The notes beneath the pieces were generated by a model, which was not told the DNA's origin, made no database searches, and was given only the letters and a program-made list of their open reading frames with translations. From Rhodothermaceae bacterium (lineage in GTDB: Bacteria; Bacteroidota; Rhodothermia; Rhodothermales; JAHQVL01), in contig JAHQVL010000083.1 in NCBI GenBank assembly GCA_019634345.1, positions 1 through 38,783 on the forward strand: a DNA stretch of 38,783 nucleotides, read 5' to 3'. Of this stretch, positions 34,122 through 38,783 are shown in pieces. The translations under genes were made by a program, and so were the position numbers. Position 1 is the stretch's first letter. Every line of letters starts with the position of its first letter.

Positions 34122-34643
34122 ATGAATCATTTTAATCTTGTCCGTCGATTTGGGGCTGTCTTGCTCCTTGTAGTCAGCTTACCAGTTCTCCAGGCCTATG
34201 CTCAAATGGAAACTGAGCAATCTCGTAAGTCCCTTAGAGGTATCAAGGGGTTCTACTTGCACGTGGATGTAGAGGGCAGTTTAGGGTTAACTCAAGATGA
34301 GGCGCTGAATGTGCGTGCGATTACCGGGAGAGTATCGACAGCCCTACGTGATGCAGGGCTCAATGTACTAGAGCCTAGCGAGGTCGTAGATCAATCAAAC
34401 AGTCCCTATTTGTACGTGCATGTGAACATGATGGATATGGAGCAAGGTATCGTTCCCTTTGCAGTAAACACCCAGTTTTTTCAGCCCGTTGAAATTAAGC
34501 GGCAACGCTTCTCAACCACTGCATGTACATGGGATACGGGGCTGGTTGGGCTTGTCTCTTATGACAATCTGGATATGATCGCGGATGCAGCCGTTGGTTC
34601 AGTAACCAATTTCATTGATGATTACCACGTGAGTAACCCGTGA
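34122..34643 (+). CDS. Small exported protein of unknown function
   Basis: Not recognised. The 173 residues start MNHFNLVRRFGAVLLLVVSL with a signal peptide ending AYAQ; ATG 34110 adds four residues and is also possible. The upstream TTG-led extension is not leader-like. The mature protein has alternating strand-helix pattern (IKGFYLHVDVEGSL, SPYLYVHVNMMDM, DAAVGSVTNFIDDY) and resembles the small periplasmic proteins that include a helical end. It could assist another envelope protein, but nothing specific is supported. It lies 76 bp after ggt. Confidence 0.65.
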   Translation: MNHFNLVRRFGAVLLLVVSLPVLQAYAQMETEQSRKSLRGIKGFYLHVDVEGSLGLTQDEALNVRAITGRVSTALRDAGLNVLEPSEVVDQSNSPYLYVHVNMMDMEQGIVPFAVNTQFFQPVEIKRQRFSTTACTWDTGLVGLVSYDNLDMIADAAVGSVTNFIDDYHVSNP

Positions 34644-34645
34644 GG

Positions 34646-34688
34646 GAGTCGTTTTTTACGTATACGTATAAACCAGCGACTCATTTTT
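34646..34688. terminator. Candidate plus-strand terminator in convergent gap
   Basis: GAGTCG (34646-34651) and CGACTC (34677-34682) form an inverted pair around a 25-nt loop, followed by ATTTTTTG. The loop holds the perfect palindrome TACGTATACGTA (34657-34668). A plus-strand terminator for the gene at 34122 is likely. The left arm lies just past the minus-strand stop at 34656. Confidence 0.5.
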
Positions 34689-35096
34689 TGCCGGTCCCTG
34701 AATAGTCCAGTGCATGATCAATGAGGTGGAGGTAATATGTAGGACTGCATCATAGGTATCACTTCCACATAGATGAGGGGAAACTGTACCCCAAAATGAA
34801 GGTGTCGTTGGCCGCAGTTCGAATAAGAAGACAGGATTATCTTCGCCAAAGCGGAGGTGCTCCAGGGAAATAGAACGCTGATCTGGATCCAGCGTCCAAC
34901 GGAAGACATTCCGGAAAGCGATCTTTGTACTCCCCGCCGGCGTCCAATGCCCCGATTCGGAGAAGAGAAGGACATGATCCATAGGATGTTCCACCTGGAT
35001 TATACCACGCCCTTCTCCATTCCATCCTGTTTCGGATTCAGAAGTCGCTTTAAATAGGAGGCCTGAAGTGGTACTGAGGCGATCCCAAATAATCAT
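34656..35096 (-). CDS. DUF6314-like small protein
   Basis: The 146-residue cytoplasmic protein has no signal peptide. The pattern of WGNGEGRG-type start, [27 protein letters not shown] and [18 protein letters not shown] resembles the DUF6314 family, whose members are lipocalin-like with a conserved C-terminal G-P-x-K motif. The role is unknown. Its ATG overlaps the stop of glnS by 4 bp (ATGA), so translation is coupled, and it is the last gene of that operon. Confidence 0.72.
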   Translation of the reverse strand: MIIWDRLSTTSGLLFKATSESETGWNGEGRGIIQVEHPMDHVLLFSESGHWTPAGSTKIAFRNVFRWTLDPDQRSISLEHLRFGEDNPVFLFELRPTTPSFWGTVSPHLCGSDTYDAVLHITSTSLIMHWTIQGPAKNESLVYTYT

Positions 35097-37459
35097 GCAT
35101 TTAGCTTTTCAGCAAGTAACTCTTTAACCATTTTCGGATTGGCTGCACCCTTAGAGGCTTTCATTGCCTCACCGATAAAGAAACCTATCAAGCCGGTTTT
35201 TCCTGATTTATACTCATCTACTTTTTCAGGATTCGCCTCTAAAACACCGGAGATGATACCAGCCAGGGCGCCAGCGTCGTTAACTTGCTTGAGTCCTTTT
35301 TGCTCAACAATGACTGAAGGAGCCTCTCCTGAAGCAATCATTTCACTGAGTACTTTTTTGCCGATTCGGGTCGAAATAGTGCCGTCTTCGACCAACGAGA
35401 TCAGCTCTGCCAGCTCGCCCCCTCCGAAAGGAATGGAGTCTATTTCTGAACCTTTTAATTCTCCAGGAAGAATGTTTACCACCCAGGATGCAGCCAGTTT
35501 TGCAGGCGCTCCTGAGCTGCGAGCAGCTTCAACCAGCTTCGATGCACCCAGATCCGTGGCCAGCACTTCAGCATCGGAGAGACTAAGCCCATCGTGGTCC
35601 AGATACTTTTCAAAAGCAGTAGCGGCGTCCTTAGAGGTTGACTGTAGTCCGGTCAGAATGCTTTCCCTTGAACGATCGGGCTGATTCGACGCACCGGTTC
35701 TATTCTTCTTTTTCTTTTTAGACGCCCCGTTCTCGACGGGTGCTTTATCCGCAATCTTGGCCCATGTATCTCGGAGAGTTACTGTTCTATTGAAGACGAG
35801 GGCATCGGGCTTGCTGTCTATCTCATCCGTTACAAAATAGCCCTGTCGTTCAAACTGAAAATGGGTACCTGCGGGTGAGCCGGCAACACTGGGTTCGATC
35901 AGGCTCTTTTTGAGAACAACCTCAGAGTCGTGATTAAAGTTGATAAGGAAGCTTTCCCCCTCGGGTACGTCCTCCGGATCCTCGGTTTTAAAGAGCCGGT
36001 CATATAAGCGTACTTCTACTGGGACCGCATGAAGCGCAGAGACCCAATGGATTGTGCCCTTGACCTTTCTGCCATCCGCCTTTTTCCCGCTCTTTGTTGC
36101 AGCATCATACGTACAACGAAGTTCAACGATGTTACCAGCCTCATCTTTAATGACTTCCTCACACTTGATGACATACGCATACCGGAGGCGTACCTCACGC
36201 CCGGGAGCAAGACGGAAGAACTTCTTGGACGGGTTCTCCTGAAAGTCTTCTCGATCAATAAAGATCTCCCTTGAAAAGGGCACAGGCCGCGACCCTTCGT
36301 TAGGGATGTCATGAGGCCAATGCGACGCATCGAGGTGCTCAACTTTCCCTTCAGGGTAGTTGGTGATGGTGACCTTTAAGGGATCCAAGACACACATCAC
36401 GCGCGGCGCTTTGTAGTTCAGGTCGTTTCGTATGCTGAACTCAAGAAACGCCATTTCAACACGATTCTCCGATTTGGCAACACCCACCCGCTCACAGAAG
36501 TCTTGAATCGATTCCGGGGTATACCCTCTTCTTCGAAGCCCAGATAAAGTGAGCATGCGAGGGTCATCCCAGCCTCGAATCAACCCATCTTCTACAAGCG
36601 GGCGAAGCTTGCGCTTGCTCATCACCGTGTAATTCAGGTTCAAGCGTGCAAATTCATACTGACGCGGCCTCACGTTCCAATCGGTGCTCACATTTTCAAC
36701 GAACCAATCATACAGAGGGCGGTGTACTTCAAACTCTAGAGAGCAAAGGGAATGCGTGATGCCTTCGATGGCGTCTGACAAGGGGTGCGCAAAGTCATAC
36801 AAGGGATAAATAACCCAGTCATTTCCTCGTCGGTAGTGATGGGCATGCTTGATGCGATACATCACGGGGTCGCGCAGCAACATATTGGTCGAGGCCATGT
36901 CGATTTTCGCCCGGAGAACATGCGCTCCCTCTTCGAACTCCCCTGCTCGCATCCGCCTGAATAAGTCCAGGTTTTCTTCGATAGATCGTTCTCTGTAGGT
37001 GCTGTGTACACCCGGCTCGGTTACGGTTCCTCTGTGCAACCTGATTTCTTCATTGCTTTCACTATCAACGAATGCCTTCCCTTGTTTGATCAGGTCTTCA
37101 GCCATTTCGTAGAGCTGTTCGAAATAATCTGAAGCAAAAAAGAGATTTTCATTCCAGTCGAAACCCAACCATCGAATATCCCGCTGTATCGATTCAACAA
37201 ACTCGGGGTCTTCAGAAGTGGGGTTGGTGTCGTCAAAGCGTAAATGACAAACGCCGCCTTTATAGTCGTGCGCAATGCCAAAATTCAAGCAGATCGCCTT
37301 GGCGTGTCCGATATGTAAATAACCGTTGGGCTCAGGAGGGAAGCGAGTAACTACAGCATCACCGTTTTTACCCGTTTTTAGATCTTCGTCTATGATAGCC
37401 CGGATAAAGTTTGTGTTGCTTGCTCGATCAGTTGTTTCCAATGTGTTTTTCGAGTTCAA
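35093..37459 (-). CDS. glnS: Glutaminyl-tRNA synthetase with C-terminal YqeY-like domain
   Basis: 788 residues. The class I core has HIGH (49-52) in [12 protein letters not shown] and the KMSKS site as VMSKRKL (MSK at 280-282), followed by the anticodon-binding beta-barrels. A basic linker (KKKKK at about 581-585) leads to a C-terminal domain (600-788) matching the YqeY/GatB tail, an added tRNA-binding domain seen in Deinococcus-type GlnRS. No ATG lies in frame near the start; TTG 37459 within the heptamer repeat or TTG 37441 must be used. The next upstream codons hold a stop. It charges tRNA-Gln directly. Confidence 0.93.
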   Translation of the reverse strand: MNSKNTLETTDRASNTNFIRAIIDEDLKTGKNGDAVVTRFPPEPNGYLHIGHAKAICLNFGIAHDYKGGVCHLRFDDTNPTSEDPEFVESIQRDIRWLGFDWNENLFFASDYFEQLYEMAEDLIKQGKAFVDSESNEEIRLHRGTVTEPGVHSTYRERSIEENLDLFRRMRAGEFEEGAHVLRAKIDMASTNMLLRDPVMYRIKHAHHYRRGNDWVIYPLYDFAHPLSDAIEGITHSLCSLEFEVHRPLYDWFVENVSTDWNVRPRQYEFARLNLNYTVMSKRKLRPLVEDGLIRGWDDPRMLTLSGLRRRGYTPESIQDFCERVGVAKSENRVEMAFLEFSIRNDLNYKAPRVMCVLDPLKVTITNYPEGKVEHLDASHWPHDIPNEGSRPVPFSREIFIDREDFQENPSKKFFRLAPGREVRLRYAYVIKCEEVIKDEAGNIVELRCTYDAATKSGKKADGRKVKGTIHWVSALHAVPVEVRLYDRLFKTEDPEDVPEGESFLINFNHDSEVVLKKSLIEPSVAGSPAGTHFQFERQGYFVTDEIDSKPDALVFNRTVTLRDTWAKIADKAPVENGASKKKKKNRTGASNQPDRSRESILTGLQSTSKDAATAFEKYLDHDGLSLSDAEVLATDLGASKLVEAARSSGAPAKLAASWVVNILPGELKGSEIDSIPFGGGELAELISLVEDGTISTRIGKKVLSEMIASGEAPSVIVEQKGLKQVNDAGALAGIISGVLEANPEKVDEYKSGKTGLIGFFIGEAMKASKGAANPKMVKELLAEKLNA

Positions 37460-37554
37460 AGTTCAATGTTCAAAGTTCAAGGTTGTGAGAGTATAGCTCT
37501 GTTGTGTTCATGCAAAGAACCAACATTGAACATTGAACTTTGAACCTTGAACTC
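37452..37554. repeat. Inverted heptamer element, GTTCAAN type, with 34-bp arms
   Basis: The left arm 37452-37485 and the reverse complement of 37521-37554 are each GA + four GTTCAAN + GTTG. They are 30 of 34 identical, and all four differences fall on the seventh base of a heptamer. The 35-nt loop is unrelated. The element sits between the 98-residue gene and glnS on the same strand, and its lower end contains the possible TTG start of glnS. Confidence 0.9.
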
Positions 37555-37562
37555 AGCGAAAA

Positions 37563-37859
37563 TCAGTTCATGAAAAGACGACGGGGTTGTTGGCCTTCAG
37601 GGGTCTCTTCGATTTTCTCAATATCTGTGTCCGCAAACCAGCCTTCATCGGCTTCTTGAAATTCACCGTCTTCGTTTGGGCGCTTATACCCTTCAATACC
37701 AGTTACCCATACTAGATTTTTCCGGACACCTGGTGCCACTTCTGTTTCAGGTGCAAAGTCTGAAACAGTACCTTCTATGGCGCCCAAAAGCTGGCCATGT
37801 TGATTATAGAGGTGTACCCTTACACGATCTCCTAAAGTAAATTTATCTCCCATGATCAT
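37563..37859 (-). CDS. Small conserved-looking protein, function unknown
   Basis: The 98 residues begin MIMGDKFTLGDRVRVHLYNQ (MGD at 37853 is also a possible start). It looks like a small beta-barrel, SH3-like or CSD-like in its opening (FTLGDRVRVHLYNQHGQLLGAIEGTV), then a polar, acidic end (IEKIEETPEG). Not recognised as a named family. It is upstream of glnS on the same strand, with the inverted heptamer element between them. Confidence 0.65.
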   Translation of the reverse strand: MIMGDKFTLGDRVRVHLYNQHGQLLGAIEGTVSDFAPETEVAPGVRKNLVWVTGIEGYKRPNEDGEFQEADEGWFADTDIEKIEETPEGQQPRRLFMN

Positions 37860-38115
37860 TGGAGAGTCCTATGTTGTGTTAGGCAGGTATGTTGACAAAT
37901 GATAACCCCACGCCAACGAGGTAGGGGCATTGTAGCACGATGGGACGATTATTTAAGCGATTGGATCCCTTAATTTTGATGAATACACGTAAAAGATAGT
38001 AACAGACTTGCTATTTAAGATATTTTTTATCATATACCTCAAACAGCTATGTCCCGCCACACATAGGTGTCGGATCCCAGTCCGTTACCTTACCCCCTTT
38101 GCGCTCCCCAAATAT

Positions 38116-38493
38116 ATGTTGTATTCCGTAGTACGAACCCTCATGCTGTTGGGTTCACTTGTTATCACAAGCCTTATCCCAGCCCTATTTCCTCCTGACA
38201 TTTCCGGTGTCTGGGAGATTGAATTGCAGAACGAAGCTGCCACTGAACAACTCACTGTGAGTATTCACCAGAACAAGGCCGTTCTCACCGGTTCCTATGT
38301 CGGTTCCTACCAAATCTCGGATATCATCGGTGAATTCGACGGAAAAGAAATCATGTTCGAATACTTGATCGATGGCATTCGCGTGATGTACGTCGGCCAG
38401 TTGGATGGCCGTACCCTTAATGGTACCTACCATGCCGGTTCCTTCGATCAAGGAGATTTTGTAGGCCGCCGAGTAGGACCAACGACTCTTTAA
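38116..38493 (+). CDS. Small exported lipocalin-like beta protein
   Basis: 125 residues from ATG 38116: hydrophobic leader MLYSVVRTLMLLGSLVITSL, then a small beta domain (DISGVWEIELQNEAATEQLTVSIHQNKAVLTGSYVGSY as separate strands, GQLDGRTLNGTYHAG, QGDFVGRR). The pattern is like the N-terminal domain of the hydrolase at 15414. The 3' 77 bp recur in inverted form at 38707-38783 with one silent change. ATG 38143 is a weaker start choice and the upstream TTG extension to 38008 looks non-coding. Function unknown. Confidence 0.75.
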   Translation: MLYSVVRTLMLLGSLVITSLIPALFPPDISGVWEIELQNEAATEQLTVSIHQNKAVLTGSYVGSYQISDIIGEFDGKEIMFEYLIDGIRVMYVGQLDGRTLNGTYHAGSFDQGDFVGRRVGPTTL

Positions 38494-38500
38494 AACTAAC

Positions 38501-38594
38501 GATTCCAGGTTTCAGGTTCCAGGTTCCAGGTTCCAAGTTTAAGGTACCCTTGCGCAACAAGAAACCTGAAACCTGGAACCTGGAACCTGAAACC
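38501..38594 (+). repeat. Inverted heptamer element, GGTTYCA type
   Basis: Left arm: GATTCCA, GGTTTCA, GGTTCCA x3, AGTTTAA, GGTACCC (38501-38549). Loop TTGCGCAACAA (38550-38560) then five heptamers on the opposite strand (38561-38594: GAAACCT, GAAACCT, GGAACCT, GGAACCT, GAAACC). The loop word is 10 of 11 identical to TTGCACAACAA at 9164-9174. Confidence 0.88.
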
Positions 38595-38626
38595 AAAAAG
38601 GAGAATCCGTTTGGATTCTCCTTTTT
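38595..38626. terminator. Strong bidirectional rho-independent terminator
   Basis: AAAAAGGAGAATCC-GTTT-GGATTCTCCTTTTT: a 9-bp GC-containing stem extended by five A-T pairs, GTTT loop, T5 on both strands. It would end transcription of the gene at 38116 and, in the opposite direction, of its inverted copy. Confidence 0.9.
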
Positions 38627-38699
38627 GGTTTCAGGTTCCAGGTTTCAGGTTTCTTGTTGCGCAAGGGTACCTTAAACTTGGAACCTGAAACCTGGAATC
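38627..38699 (-). repeat. Inverted copy of the GGTTYCA heptamer element, shorter
   Basis: Mirror of 38501-38594 with fewer units: two GGTTCCA units missing from the arm next to the gene end and one from the arm next to the terminator. It contains TTGTTGCGCAAG as the loop word. Confidence 0.85.
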
Positions 38700-38706
38700 G
38701 TTAGTT

Positions 38707-38783
38707 TTAAAGAGTCGTTGGTCCTACTCGGCGGCCTACAAAATCTCCTTGATCGAAGGAGCCGGCATGGTAGGTACCATTAA
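38707..38783 (-). CDS. 3' end of a second, inverted copy of the small beta protein, cut by window edge
   Basis: 25 codons plus two bases on the minus strand give NGTYHAGSF...VGRRVGPTTL, identical in protein to the end of the gene at 38116, with one GGT/GGC difference. The stop is at 38709-38707. If the inversion is real, this is the start of a convergent paralogue; if it is an assembly artefact, the copy does not exist. Confidence 0.55.
   Translation of the reverse strand, partial: NGTYHAGSFDQGDFVGRRVGPTTL

Larger units (their letters stand above)
38417..38783. repeat. Terminal inverted duplication centred on a terminator hairpin
   Basis: The right end is the reverse complement of 38417-38610, centred at about 38610.5. 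The arms differ by one base in the coding part (38439, T versus C on the sense strand, silent in a Gly codon) and by three heptamers (two fewer in the distal array, one fewer in the proximal). Either a real inverted gene duplication or an assembly fold-back at the hairpin is possible. Confidence 0.9.

Noticed and set aside
35139..35684. 181-codon plus-strand ORF
   Set aside because: It is a shadow of the YqeY-like tail of glnS; composition is serine- and proline-rich as expected of an antisense frame.

Overview
The window looks like a piece of a marine or aquatic Bacteroidota-type chromosome, most likely from the Rhodothermota/Balneolota side. The evidence is two large secreted proteins ending in T9SS type A sorting domains, many lipoproteins, Tat-exported oxidoreductases with short twin-arginine leaders, M56/BlaI and MarR regulators, weak Shine-Dalgarno sites, and intergenic heptamer arrays. 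No rRNA, tRNA, CRISPR array, transposase, integrase or phage gene was seen. This is a dense metabolic and envelope region, not a genomic island.

Layout. 1-1290: 5' part of a secreted copper-radical (galactose/glyoxal) oxidase, minus strand. 1592-4568: formylglycine-generating-enzyme-like lipoprotein, HAD phosphatase and Tat-exported Gfo/Idh/MocA oxidoreductase. 4563-4802: two heptamer arrays. 4912-8154: 1080-residue kelch/BACON-like/malectin/T9SS protein. 8453-11085: PEGA lipoprotein, aldo/keto reductase and nucleotidyltransferase. 11100-15231 (minus): NHL-propeller Tat protein, serine beta-lactamase-like lipoprotein and a T9SS propeller protein. 15414-18299: alpha/beta hydrolase, convergent with a di-haem cytochrome c peroxidase. 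18972-25116: a hydroxylysine-kinase-like protein, a BlaI/M56 regulatory pair, an SLC13-type transporter and an AGXT2L-type phospho-lyase. 25216-28470 (minus): MarR, YceI, a periplasmic sugar-binding-type lipoprotein and alkane monooxygenase. 28499-32264: lipoprotein, DUF547/beta-barrel fusion and an Omp85-type protein. 32348-34643: gamma-glutamyltranspeptidase and a small exported protein. 34656-37859 (minus): a small protein, GlnRS with a YqeY tail and a DUF6314-like protein. 38116-38783: a small lipocalin-like protein and an inverted second copy of its 3' end.

The strongest unexplained signal is a family of 7-bp tandem repeats (general form G-T-T/G-T/C-C/A-A/G-N) in at least nine intergenic places. 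Arrays are often paired as inverted arms around a short loop. Some start inside the stop codon of the upstream gene, and some end at or next to the start codon of the downstream gene. Each array has its own dialect (GTTCAAR, GTTTCAG/GTTCCAG, GTTTCGN, GTGCAAA). Other signals are two tandem overlapping 16-bp dyads upstream of blaI, two copies of one palindrome upstream of marR and yceI at nearly equal distance, and a terminal inverted duplication whose arms differ by one silent base and three heptamers.

Functionally, the kinase at 18972 and the PLP lyase at 23818 together match the two steps of hydroxylysine degradation, with a carboxylate transporter between them. The minus-strand marR-yceI-binding protein-alkB group looks like a small regulon. 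The region 28499-32264 looks like an outer-membrane operon.
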